Source: Synechococcus sp. HK05 (GTDB lineage Bacteria > Cyanobacteriota > Cyanobacteriia > PCC-6307 > Cyanobiaceae). From it: a stretch of DNA of 64,000 bases. This document shows positions 1-8,132 of the stretch, piece by piece. The position numbers and the translations under genes are program-made. The DNA lies in NCBI RefSeq assembly GCF_019104765.1, contig NZ_JAHRXJ010000007.1, forward strand, positions 24,670 to 88,669, written 5' to 3'. How positions within the stretch are numbered: position 1 is the first letter of the stretch; every line of letters starts with the position of its first letter. Below the pieces are notes generated by a model, which worked only from the letters and a program-made list of their open reading frames with translations, was not told the DNA's origin and made no database searches.

Positions 1-52
1 CGGGAGCAGCACCTCACGGGCTTTACCTTAGCCGTCAGAGCGCCCCAGACCC

Positions 53-1162
53 ATTCGGCTGCATCGCCTGGAGCTGCGCCAGTTCCGCAACTACAGCGGC
101 CTGAGCCTCGCCTTCGAGGCGCCGCGGTTGCTGGTGATCGGCCGCAATGGCGAGGGCAAATCCAACCTGCTTGAAGCGGTGGAGCTGCTCGGCAGCCTGC
201 GCTCCCATCGCTGCAGCAGCGATCGTGATCTGATCCGTCAGGGAGAGCGCCAGGCGTTGATCAGCGCCAGCTGTGAAGGTGGTGATCTGCTGGAGCTTGA
301 GCTGCGCCGCCAGGGGGGGCGGCAGGCGCGGCGCAACGGCAAGGTGCTCGAGCGCCAGCATGAGCTGATCGGTCCATTGCGCTGCGTGGGGTTCAGTGCC
401 CTCGACCTGGAGCTCGTGCGGGGGGAGCCGGCCTTGCGGCGCCAGTGGCTCGATCGGGTGGTGCTGCAGCTGGAGCCGGTGTATGCCGAACTGCTCAGCC
501 GCTATGGCCGCCTGTTGCGCCAGCGCTCGCAGCTGCTGCGCCGCGGTTTGGGGGCGGGGATGCAACCGGAGTTGCTGGAGGCCTTCGATCAGCAGATGGC
601 CCTGATCGGCACCCGCCTGCATCGCCGCCGCCTACGGGCGCTGCGGCGGCTGCAGCCACTGGCGGCTGCCTGGCAGGAGCGCCTCAGCGGTGGCCGCGAG
701 CAGCTGCAGCTGCGTTATCAGCCAGGCAGCCAGCTCGACGGGGAGGAGGCGGAGGGCCCGTGGCGCGATGCACTGCTGGAGCAACTGCGGCAGCAGCGGC
801 CCGAGGAGCTGCGGCTGGGCCAGTGCAGTGTGGGGCCCCATCGCGATGAAGTGGCCCTGGAGCTGGGGGAGCAGCCGGCCCGCCGCTATGGATCAGCGGG
901 GCAGCAGCGCACCCTGGTGCTGGCCCTGAAGCTGGCGGAGCTGGAGCTGGTGCACCAGCTCTGGGGCGAGCCGCCCCTGCTGCTGCTCGACGACGTGTTG
1001 GCGGAGCTGGATCCGGGCCGGCAGCAGCTGTTGCTGGAGGCTGTGGGAGAGGGCCATCAGTGCCTGGTGAGCGCTACGCACCTGGGGGCGTTCAGCGGCG
1101 GCTGGCACCAGCGTTCTCAAGTGGTGACCGTTGAGGCTGGGTCGCTGCAGCCTGGCCAGTAA
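53..1162 (+). CDS. recF: DNA replication and repair protein RecF
   Basis: RecF is an SMC-like ATPase that loads RecA at ssDNA gaps with RecO and RecR. The reading frame gives [12 protein letters not shown] near the N-terminus, the Walker A GRNGEGKS, and a C-terminal [12 protein letters not shown] (Walker B and D-loop) preceded by SAGQQRT (signature). The frame opens after a stop at 29-31, but no ATG, GTG or TTG occurs before 128. Starting at TTG 128 would delete the conserved first strand and leave the P-loop at residue 5. I therefore place the start at ATT 53, with CTG 59 as the alternative. This gives 369 aa, the usual RecF length. Gene identity is certain; the start is inferred. Confidence 0.93.
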   Translation: MRLHRLELRQFRNYSGLSLAFEAPRLLVIGRNGEGKSNLLEAVELLGSLRSHRCSSDRDLIRQGERQALISASCEGGDLLELELRRQGGRQARRNGKVLERQHELIGPLRCVGFSALDLELVRGEPALRRQWLDRVVLQLEPVYAELLSRYGRLLRQRSQLLRRGLGAGMQPELLEAFDQQMALIGTRLHRRRLRALRRLQPLAAAWQERLSGGREQLQLRYQPGSQLDGEEAEGPWRDALLEQLRQQRPEELRLGQCSVGPHRDEVALELGEQPARRYGSAGQQRTLVLALKLAELELVHQLWGEPPLLLLDDVLAELDPGRQQLLLEAVGEGHQCLVSATHLGAFSGGWHQRSQVVTVEAGSLQPGQ

Positions 1163-1189
1163 GGTGATTTGCTGTTTTGCCTGGATCTG

Positions 1190-1666
1190 ATGACCCAAGC
1201 GGCCTGCCTCCACCCCAACCCGGGATGGACCGGAGCTGAGACTTTCTCCGCAAGCCCCCAAGCACCCAGTGCCACCGAGATGGTGGGTAAACACTGCATT
1301 CTCGAGCTCTACAACTGCGATCCCGCCAAGCTCGACGACGAGGCTTTCCTCAGGAACGCCATCACCACCGCTGCGAAGCGTGCTGGCGCCACTCTCCTGA
1401 ACCTGATCACCCACCGGTTTGACCCCCAGGGTGTGACGGGGCTGGCTCTACTGGCTGAATCCCATATCTCCATCCACACCTGGCCTGAATCGGGCTACGC
1501 GGCTGTGGACGTGTTCACCTGCGGTGACCACACCATGCCCGAACGGGCTTGCATCGTGCTCAGCGAAGAGCTCGACGCCGGCAACTACAAGCTCAAGAGC
1601 TTCCGCCGCGAAACCCCCGGTTGCGTGGCTGGTGCAGAGCGGGAACCGGCTCTGGCTGCCGCCTGA
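1190..1666 (+). CDS. speD: S-adenosylmethionine decarboxylase proenzyme
   Basis: This enzyme decarboxylates S-adenosylmethionine to supply aminopropyl groups for spermidine. The motif [13 protein letters not shown] is the prokaryotic SpeD self-cleavage site, and Ser91 becomes the pyruvoyl cofactor. The conserved domain starts at [12 protein letters not shown] (about residue 32). I chose ATG 1190 over the TTG at 1169, but the stretch before residue 31 is variable, so ATG 1280 is also possible. It lies just downstream of recF on the same strand and is followed by a clear terminator. Confidence 0.93.
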   Translation: MTQAACLHPNPGWTGAETFSASPQAPSATEMVGKHCILELYNCDPAKLDDEAFLRNAITTAAKRAGATLLNLITHRFDPQGVTGLALLAESHISIHTWPESGYAAVDVFTCGDHTMPERACIVLSEELDAGNYKLKSFRRETPGCVAGAEREPALAAA

Positions 1667-1686
1667 AGCCCCCACGGCCCCACCGC

Positions 1687-1711
1687 AGCCCCTCCCTCGG
1701 GAGGGGCTTTT
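1687..1711 (+). terminator. Rho-independent terminator of speD
   Basis: A nine-pair stem (AGCCCCTCC / GGAGGGGCT) closes a short loop and is followed by TTTT. It sits 20 nt past the speD stop and before the convergent antiporter gene. Confidence 0.8.
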
Positions 1712-1749
1712 GATTGGCATGGAGCGCGCCGGTTGCTCAACGCCGCAGC

Positions 1750-2931
1750 TCAGTGCCGCAGCTCCGTCGGCGATTTCAGCAGCCGGGTTGCAGCGGCTGG
1801 GAACACCATCACCGTGAGCATGGCGCCGGCCACCAGCAGGGTGGATTGGCTGGCCGTGAGCACCTGGCGCTGCAGCGCCAGCACAGCGATCGCGACCACC
1901 AGCGGCAGCTGCGTGCCGCAGTCGAGGGCGAGGGCCAGGCGCGCCCGCTGCGGCAGCCAGGGGCGATCCAGCCACCACATGGGGCCGCCGCGCACCAGCA
2001 GCATCAGCGCAGCCACCACCGGAATCCAGGCGATGGCCAGGGGATCGTTGCCCAGGGCGCTGAAATCGAGGAGCATCCCGGAATGGATGAAAAAGAGCGG
2101 AATCAGAAAGCCGCTCCCCAGCCCATCGAGGCGATCAGCCAGGGCTTGCTGATGGGATGGATTGGTGCCGAAGCGCAGCAGCACCCCAGTGACCAACGCC
2201 CCCAGCACCAGGTTGATCTGCACCAGGTTGCTGATCACCACCATCAACACCAGCAACCCCATCACCAGGCGGATCGGCAGCTGGGCTGAATCGTGCATGG
2301 TGCGCTCGACAAAGCCTTCCCAGCGGTGCCGGTGGCGGATCACCAGCCACAGCAGCAGGGCGCAGAGTCCGCTGAAGCCGAGGATGGCCAGCACCTGATC
2401 CGCCAGGCGATCAGCCCGGGCCACCACCAGGCTGAGCAGCAGGGTGGGCATCACCTCGCCGAAGCCTGCCGCTACCACGAGGGTTTGGCCGTAGCCATCT
2501 GGGAGCGAGCCGCGATCGCGCAGCAGGGGCTGCACCACGCCCAGGGCCGTGGTGCAGAGCGCCAAGGCCACCCACGGCCAAGCAGCACCGGGAAATGCCC
2601 CCACCGCCACCAGCCCAGCAGCGGCCACCACGGCCAAGCCCGCCGAAGCCAGCCAGCCCTTCCAGGCGAGCTTCAGGGCCCGGCCTCGCACCATCTCCGG
2701 CTCCACTTCAAAGCCGGCCCGCAGGAACAGCACGGCCATCCCCAGCGTGGAGATCATCGAGATCACCGGGCCGTTGCTGTCGAGGTTGAAGCCATGGGGG
2801 CCGATGGCGATGCCGAGCAGCAGCTCCAGCACCGGTGCTGGCAGGGCGAGCCAGGGCAGCAGGGACGGCAGCCAGGCCGCCAGCGCCACAGCCACAAACA
2901 ACGTGGCGATCTGGACCTCGTGGCCTTGCAT
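1750..2931 (-). CDS. CPA2-type cation:proton antiporter
   Basis: This is an integral membrane protein of 393 aa with about 11-12 hydrophobic segments over the whole length. The N-terminal half contains LLLGIAIGPHGF and FLRAGFEVEPEMV, which match the Na+/H+ exchanger (KefB/NhaS-like) fold. No C-terminal TrkA-N domain is present, so it is the short membrane-only form. The ion cannot be told from sequence. It starts one base after the stop of the larE-like gene, so the two are co-transcribed. Confidence 0.85.
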   Translation of the reverse strand: MQGHEVQIATLFVAVALAAWLPSLLPWLALPAPVLELLLGIAIGPHGFNLDSNGPVISMISTLGMAVLFLRAGFEVEPEMVRGRALKLAWKGWLASAGLAVVAAAGLVAVGAFPGAAWPWVALALCTTALGVVQPLLRDRGSLPDGYGQTLVVAAGFGEVMPTLLLSLVVARADRLADQVLAILGFSGLCALLLWLVIRHRHRWEGFVERTMHDSAQLPIRLVMGLLVLMVVISNLVQINLVLGALVTGVLLRFGTNPSHQQALADRLDGLGSGFLIPLFFIHSGMLLDFSALGNDPLAIAWIPVVAALMLLVRGGPMWWLDRPWLPQRARLALALDCGTQLPLVVAIAVLALQRQVLTASQSTLLVAGAMLTVMVFPAAATRLLKSPTELRH

Positions 2932-2932
2932 C

Positions 2933-3796
2933 TCAGAGCTGCGGCAGGGCTCGGTTGAGCTTGCCGCTCACCAGACCCTCCAGATCGAGGCTCACGGCGG
3001 TGAAGCCCAGCTCGAGGAAGGCCGCCACCAGCGTTGGCCGCAGCTGCGCGTCGAGCAGGGCTGGTAACTGATCGGTCGGGAGTTCGATGCGAGCAGCCTC
3101 CCCTTGGCTGCGGACCCGCAGCTCCGTAAAGCCGCGCTGGCGCAGCCAGGCTTCGGCGCGGGCCACCCGCTGCAGGCGTTCGGCGCTGATCGCTTCGCCG
3201 TAGGGAAAGCGTGAAGCCAGGCAGGGCTGCGCTGGCTTGTCCCACCAGGGGAAGCCCAGGGCCTTGGAGATGGCGCGCACCCCCGCTTTGCTGATGCCCA
3301 GCTCCGCCAGGGGGGAGATCACGCCGCGCTCCTGGGCGGCGCGGATGCCGGGCCTGTGATCGCCCAGATCGTCGTGGTTCACCCCATCGAGCACCACGGC
3401 GGCCTGGAATCCTTCAGCGGTCGCCGACTCGCGCATCTGGGCCAGCAGGGTGTGGAGCTCTCGTTTACAGGCGTAGCAACGATCGGCCGGATTGCTGCTG
3501 TAAGCCGGATCATTCAGCTCTGAGGTGGCGATCTCGCGGTGGGCGATGCCCATCCATTGCGCCTGCAGCTGGGCCTCCTGCCGCAGGTGGGGCGCCAGCG
3601 CCGGGGACACGCCTGTGATCGCCAGGGCACGAGCCCCCAATTGTTCTGCCGCGATCGCCGCCACCAGGGCGCTATCCACCCCGCCGGAATAGGCCACCAA
3701 GGCGGCCGGCTGGCGAGCGATGCTGGCGCGCAGCTCCGCCAGGGCTTGCTGCCAAGCGGGCTCGAGCCCGTCCACGGTGGGGTGCTGTGCCGGCAT
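2933..3796 (-). CDS. larE: LarE-like ATP-dependent sulfur transferase
   Basis: This is a PP-loop ATPase of the LarE/NAD-synthase-like family, 287 aa. The pyrophosphatase motif SGGVDS is at residues 37-42. It has a CYAC pair (Cys107, Cys110) and a third Cys192 in PCLASRFPYG. LarE proteins either sacrifice one cysteine as the sulfur donor for the nickel-pincer cofactor or hold a [4Fe-4S] cluster with three cysteines; the three-Cys pattern here fits the cluster type (inference). No larB or larC is in the window, so the acceptor may not be the lactate racemase cofactor. It is divergent from the CobO-like gene with a 70-nt shared upstream region. Confidence 0.85.
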   Translation of the reverse strand: MPAQHPTVDGLEPAWQQALAELRASIARQPAALVAYSGGVDSALVAAIAAEQLGARALAITGVSPALAPHLRQEAQLQAQWMGIAHREIATSELNDPAYSSNPADRCYACKRELHTLLAQMRESATAEGFQAAVVLDGVNHDDLGDHRPGIRAAQERGVISPLAELGISKAGVRAISKALGFPWWDKPAQPCLASRFPYGEAISAERLQRVARAEAWLRQRGFTELRVRSQGEAARIELPTDQLPALLDAQLRPTLVAAFLELGFTAVSLDLEGLVSGKLNRALPQL

Positions 3797-3866
3797 CAGC
3801 GCTGCAAACCGTTGGCGATGGCGCTCCAGACGCCGTCGTTAGAGTCCGACGGTAAGTGGCTTGGCC

Positions 3867-5051
3867 ATGGCCCCGCAGGCAACTTCCGCCACCACAACCA
3901 GCCGCGGCACCGGGCGTGGCATCGGCATTCGCACCGCCGCCGGCAGCAGCGAGCGCAGCCACGGCCAGCTGCATGTGTACGACGGTGAGGGCAAGGGCAA
4001 GAGCCAGGCGGCGCTTGGCGTGGTGCTGCGCACGATCGGCCTGGGCATCTGCGAGCAGAAGCAAACCCGCGTGCTGCTGCTGCGCTTCCTCAAGGGGCCT
4101 GGCCGCGCCTACGACGAAGACGCCGCCATCGAGGCCCTGCAGCAGGGTTTCCCCCATCTGATCGATCAGGTGCGCACCGGCCGCGGCGAGTTTTTCGGGG
4201 CCGATGAGATCACCCGTATTGATCTTCAGGAGGCCGAGCGCGGCTGGACCATCGCCAAGGGCGCCATCGCCAGCGACCTCTATTCGGTGGTGGTGCTCGA
4301 TGAGCTCAACCCGGTGCTCGATCTGGGGCTGCTCGATGCCGACGACGTGGTGCGCACCCTGGCGGCCAAGCCCCCGGGCATGGAAGTGATCGTGACGGGC
4401 CGCGGCGCCCCGCGTTCGCTGGTGCAGATCGCCGATCTCCACTCGGAGATGCGCGCCCATCGCCGCCAAGACACCCCGCCCGCCGACGCTGCGGCCGGCA
4501 TCGATGGCATTGAGGTGTACACCGGTGAGGGCAAGGGCAAATCCACCAGTGCCCTGGGCAAGGCCCTGCAAGCGATCGGCCGCGGCATCTCCCAAGACAA
4601 AAGCCATCGGGTGTTGATCCTGCAGTGGCTCAAGGGCGGCAGCGGCTACACCGAAGACGCAGCGATTGCGGCTCTGCGCGAGAGCTATCCCCACCTGGTG
4701 GATCACCTGCGCTCTGGTCGCGACGCGATTGTGTGGCGCGGTCAGCAGCAGCCGATCGATTACGTGGAAGCGGAGCGCGCCTGGGAGATCGCCCGCGCCG
4801 CGATCTCCAGTGGCCTCTACAAAACGGTGATCCTTGATGAGATCAACCCCACGGTGGACCTCGAGCTGCTGCCGGTGGAGCCGATCGTGCAAACGCTGCT
4901 GCGCAAGCCCTCGGAAACCGAGGTGATCCTCACGGGCCGTTGCAAGCACCCGCCGGCCTATTTCGATCTGGCCTCAGTGCACTCCGAGATGGTGTGCCAC
5001 AAGCATTACGCCGAGCGGGGCGTTGATCTCAAGCGCGGGGTGGATTACTGA
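3867..5051 (+). CDS. Tandem CobO-like P-loop protein (two fused domains)
   Basis: The 394-aa protein is an internal duplication of the CobO/CobA corrinoid adenosyltransferase fold. Domain 1 has DGEGKGKSQ (residues 39-47) and domain 2 has TGEGKGKST (about 219-227). Both continue with a LLRFLKG or LQWLKG strand, a VVLDELN or VILDEIN Walker B and a VIVTGR or VILTGR segment. The first P-loop ends in Gln instead of the usual Ser/Thr next to Lys-Ser, so the halves may not be equally active. CobO normally acts as a single-domain homodimer of about 180-200 aa; this resembles a covalent dimer. I chose ATG 3867 over TTG 3861. Confidence 0.85.
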   Translation: MAPQATSATTTSRGTGRGIGIRTAAGSSERSHGQLHVYDGEGKGKSQAALGVVLRTIGLGICEQKQTRVLLLRFLKGPGRAYDEDAAIEALQQGFPHLIDQVRTGRGEFFGADEITRIDLQEAERGWTIAKGAIASDLYSVVVLDELNPVLDLGLLDADDVVRTLAAKPPGMEVIVTGRGAPRSLVQIADLHSEMRAHRRQDTPPADAAAGIDGIEVYTGEGKGKSTSALGKALQAIGRGISQDKSHRVLILQWLKGGSGYTEDAAIAALRESYPHLVDHLRSGRDAIVWRGQQQPIDYVEAERAWEIARAAISSGLYKTVILDEINPTVDLELLPVEPIVQTLLRKPSETEVILTGRCKHPPAYFDLASVHSEMVCHKHYAERGVDLKRGVDY

Positions 5052-5063
5052 GGGCCGTAGCCC

Positions 5064-6236
5064 TCAGTAGCGCGGCACGCTCGGATCCACCTCTTGGCTC
5101 CAGGCGTCGATGCCGCCGGCCACGTTGATGCCCTCGATGCCGTGGCGCTTGAGGGCGATTAGGGCCTTGGCGCTGCGGCCGCCCAGTTTGCAGTGCACGT
5201 AGAGGGTCTTGCCGGCGGCGAGTTCCTTCACGCGATCAACAGCGGTGCCGTTTTCGATCTGATCGAGCGGGATCAAGGTGGCGCCGGGGATCACGCCGAT
5301 TTCGGCTTCGGGTGGGTTGCGCACGTCGATCAGCACCATCCCCGAGGTGTCGCCATCGAGCAGGGTCTTCAATTCGCTGACGCTGATGCTCTCCACCGCG
5401 CCGGCCTCTTCCTGCCCGGGGGCGGTGCCGCCCACGCCGCAGAACTCCTGATAGTCGATCAGTTTCTCGATCACCGGGCGCTCGGGGTTGGGCCGCAGCT
5501 TCAGCTCGCGGAACTTCATGCCCAGGGCATCGAACAGCAGCAGGCGGCCGCTGAGGGTGGTGCCGATGCCGGTGATGATCTTCACGGCCTCGGTGGCCTG
5601 GATCACGCCAATGATTCCGGGCAGCACGCCCACCACGCCGCCTTCAGCGCAGGAGGGCACCATGCCCGGCGGCGGCGGCTCGGGGAACAGGTCGCGGTAG
5701 TTGGGGCTTTCGGCATCCAGGTTGAACACCGTGGCCTGGCCTTCAAAGCGGAAGATCGAGCCGTACACGTTGGGCTTGCCCAGCAGCACGCAGGCGTCGT
5801 TCACCAGGTAGCGGGTGGGGAAGTTGTCCGTGCCGTCGCAGACGATGTCGTACGGGCGGATGATCTCCAGGGCGTTCTCACTGGTGAGCGCCGTTTCGTA
5901 GAGATCCACCTGGCAGTGGGGGTTGATCTCGAGGATGCGCGCTTTGGCCGATTCGATCTTGGGCTTGCCTACCCAGCTGGTGCCGTGGATCACCTGCCGC
6001 TGCAGGTTGGAGTGATCCACTACATCGAAATCCACGATGCCGATCCGGCCCACGCCGGCAGCCGCCAGATAGAGCAGCAGCGGTGAACCCAGGCCGCCGG
6101 TGCCCACGCACAGCACCGAGGAGGCCTTGAGGCGCTTCTGCCCCTCCATGCCCACTTCCGGCAGGATCAGGTGGCGCGCAAAGCGGGCCACCTCATCGGG
6201 GCTGAGCTCGATGCCGGTGGTGTCGGGGGGAAGCAT
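5064..6236 (-). CDS. moeB: Sulfur-carrier adenylyltransferase with rhodanese domain (MoeB type)
   Basis: This E1-like enzyme activates the C-terminus of a ubiquitin-like sulfur carrier (MoaD or ThiS type) and passes sulfur to it. Domains: a ThiF/MoeB fold with nucleotide motif GTGGLG (45-50), DGTDNF, and Cys196 in VPSCAEGG; then a rhodanese domain (about 285-390) with the persulfide loop HCKLGGRS (Cys349). The two CXXC zinc pairs of E. coli MoeB are absent, as in MoeZ-type proteins. The JAMM peptidase gene lies 27 nt upstream on the same strand, so the two form an operon that links carrier activation with carrier processing. Confidence 0.93.
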   Translation of the reverse strand: MLPPDTTGIELSPDEVARFARHLILPEVGMEGQKRLKASSVLCVGTGGLGSPLLLYLAAAGVGRIGIVDFDVVDHSNLQRQVIHGTSWVGKPKIESAKARILEINPHCQVDLYETALTSENALEIIRPYDIVCDGTDNFPTRYLVNDACVLLGKPNVYGSIFRFEGQATVFNLDAESPNYRDLFPEPPPPGMVPSCAEGGVVGVLPGIIGVIQATEAVKIITGIGTTLSGRLLLFDALGMKFRELKLRPNPERPVIEKLIDYQEFCGVGGTAPGQEEAGAVESISVSELKTLLDGDTSGMVLIDVRNPPEAEIGVIPGATLIPLDQIENGTAVDRVKELAAGKTLYVHCKLGGRSAKALIALKRHGIEGINVAGGIDAWSQEVDPSVPRY

Positions 6237-6263
6237 GGGGCGAGCGAAACGCTGTCCAGCTCC

Positions 6264-6761
6264 CTACTCTCCCAAATGCTCGGCCCCTGGCGCCGCCGGT
6301 TGCGGCTCAATCGCGAGTTCCTTGGGATCTGCAAGGTGTGGGGGAGCGCCTCCCACCTCCGGCATCCACCAAGCCCGCAGGTGCGCAGGGGGCGGTTCCA
6401 GGCCGCTGCGGATCACCATCAAGGTGGGGCCGACGCAGCGTTGTCGGTCGGTGGCCGATGGCACGGCGGCACTGGTGGGATGGCTGTGGGCAGCCCCGAG
6501 CACCGTGAGGGCGCGGTTGCGGCACCAGCGCTGGGCCAGCAGCTGCTCGCGTGGGTCGAGGCTGAAGCGCTGCCGCCGTTCCTCGGCCGGCGTCCACACG
6601 TTGCGGCAAGGCCAGATCCATTGCACCCGCAGCGTTGTGTGGCTGTGGGTCCCCAGCAGCAGCGCGCAGCCCTCCTCAGGCTCTGCGGCCCGCAGCGTGC
6701 GTTCGAGAACGATCAGGCAATGCCCACCGAACTGCAGGCGCTCTGGCGTTAGTGCACGCAC
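6264..6761 (-). CDS. M67-family JAMM metallopeptidase
   Basis: This is a 165-aa MPN/JAMM domain protein. Glu30 (EEGCALLLG) and the string HSHP, six residues, Ser, two residues, Asp (His92, His94, Ser102, Asp105) complete the Zn-binding JAMM signature. Bacterial members beside moeB-like genes trim a C-terminal extension from ubiquitin-like sulfur carriers to expose Gly-Gly; the context supports the same role here (inference). The start is GTG 6761. The last 40 residues are Pro/Ala-rich and not conserved. Confidence 0.85.
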   Translation of the reverse strand: MRALTPERLQFGGHCLIVLERTLRAAEPEEGCALLLGTHSHTTLRVQWIWPCRNVWTPAEERRQRFSLDPREQLLAQRWCRNRALTVLGAAHSHPTSAAVPSATDRQRCVGPTLMVIRSGLEPPPAHLRAWWMPEVGGAPPHLADPKELAIEPQPAAPGAEHLGE

Positions 6762-6790
6762 CCGGATACCTTATGGCGAAGTAATAATTC

Positions 6791-7168
6791 ATGACCTGGC
6801 CGATGACCGTCGAGACCCCCGACCTCAAGGACCAGGCCAGCCCTGACGCAGAGGAGTCCGGCGCCAGCTTCACCGAGCGCTACAGCGAGGTGCTCAGCAA
6901 GGTGAACGAGACCCTCGACAAGGTGGATTGGAGCCAGATGGGCCGCATCGGCAAGGGTGTGGGCGTTCTGGTGGTGGTGATCGTTGCCCAGGTGCTGATT
7001 AAAGGCGTGATCGACACCATCAACCTTCTGCCCGTGGTGCCCGGCCTGCTGGAACTGCTGGGCCTGGTGGTGGTGGGCCAGTGGAGCTGGCAGAACCTCA
7101 CCACCAGCGACAAGCGCTCGGCGGTGATCACCAAGGTGCAGACCCTCCGCAAGGAATACCTCGGCTAA
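6791..7168 (+). CDS. CAAD / CURT1-like thylakoid membrane protein
   Basis: The 125-aa protein has a charged N-terminal third with an amphipathic stretch (FTERYSEVLSKVNETLDKV), then two transmembrane helices (about 58-77 and 82-98) and an amphipathic C-terminal helix. This is the CAAD domain, shared with cyanobacterial aminoacyl-tRNA synthetase appendages and the CURT1 thylakoid-curvature family. The likely location is the thylakoid membrane. A second ATG at 6803 could be the start. Confidence 0.82.
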   Translation: MTWPMTVETPDLKDQASPDAEESGASFTERYSEVLSKVNETLDKVDWSQMGRIGKGVGVLVVVIVAQVLIKGVIDTINLLPVVPGLLELLGLVVVGQWSWQNLTTSDKRSAVITKVQTLRKEYLG

Positions 7169-7193
7169 GCCAGGTTCGTTCCACCCATCGTCG

Positions 7194-8096
7194 TCAGCTC
7201 CAGGTGCGCAGTAGTGCCTGGATGCTGGCGGCGCTTTGCTGCCAGTAGCCACCACCAAACAGGTTGGCGTGGTTGAGCATGTGATACAGGTTGTATAGCT
7301 CCACGCGCTGGAGGTGGCCTGCCGGTAGGGGCCATTCCTGGCTGTAGCCCTCAAAGAAGGCGGCCGGAAAGCCGCCGAATAGGCGTGCCATCGCCAGATC
7401 CACCTCGCGATCCGCGCGGTAGACCGCTGGATCAAACACGGCGCTGCCGCCGCCGCGGAGCAAGCCAGCATTGCCGCTCCAAAGATCGCCGTGCACCAGG
7501 CAGGCCTCCGGCTGATGGCCTGCCAGCCAGTGGGGCACCTGCTCCAGCAAGGCCTCCGCCTGGGGCAGGGCGCGGCCCGCGTTGGCCGCCAGCTGCAGCT
7601 GCACGCCTAAGCGCTGCTCGCTGAAAAAGCTTGCCCAGCTGCTGCGCCAGCTGTTGTGTTGCGGGCCAGAGCCGATGAAGTTGCTCTGATGCCAGCCGAA
7701 GCGTCCATCGCTGCTGGCCAGGCCGGCGCGGTGCAGCCGGGCGAGGCCTTGGCCCAGCTCCTGCCAGCCCTGCTGACTGCCGCCGCCCAGCTCCAGCCAG
7801 CTCAGCAGCAACACGGCCTCACCCTCCAGTTCCGCAAGGGCCAGGGGTTCAGGAATCGAGGGACCTGGCGCCGCCGTTGGCTCCAGCGCCGCGGCCGCGC
7901 TCAAGGCGGCCAGACCATCAGCCTCGGCCTCAAGCACGGGCAGAAGTGCGGCGCGGTTGGTTTTGGCAAAGCGCCGGCTGCCATCTCGGAGATCCAGCTG
8001 CCAGGCGCGATGGATGCAGCCGCCACCCACCGGCTGCATGGCCGCCAGCTCGAGCCCCTGCTGCGCCAGCCAGCGCGCCATCACCTGCTGCTGCAT
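7194..8096 (-). CDS. Fructosamine kinase family protein
   Basis: This is an aminoglycoside-phosphotransferase-like kinase. Signatures are GGGCIHRAW near the N-terminus, the catalytic loop CLVHGDLWSGNAG, and the metal-binding FDPAVYRADREVDLAM. Family members phosphorylate fructosamine or ribulosamine adducts on proteins so that they fall off (deglycation). The frame stays open far upstream into the divergent crtD, but family length (about 290 aa) and the opposing gene place the start at ATG 8096 (300 aa) or ATG 8126. Confidence 0.85.
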   Translation of the reverse strand: MQQQVMARWLAQQGLELAAMQPVGGGCIHRAWQLDLRDGSRRFAKTNRAALLPVLEAEADGLAALSAAAALEPTAAPGPSIPEPLALAELEGEAVLLLSWLELGGGSQQGWQELGQGLARLHRAGLASSDGRFGWHQSNFIGSGPQHNSWRSSWASFFSEQRLGVQLQLAANAGRALPQAEALLEQVPHWLAGHQPEACLVHGDLWSGNAGLLRGGGSAVFDPAVYRADREVDLAMARLFGGFPAAFFEGYSQEWPLPAGHLQRVELYNLYHMLNHANLFGGGYWQQSAASIQALLRTWS

Positions 8097-8132
8097 GGCC
8101 ACTCCCGACGCGCGCGCTGCCAGCATGCCGCG

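Noticed and set aside
5193..6086. A 297-codon plus-strand frame opposite moeB
   Set aside because: It is a GC-rich mirror of the moeB coding frame with His/Gln/Ala-rich nonsense composition. Similar long antisense frames across the window were ignored for the same reason.
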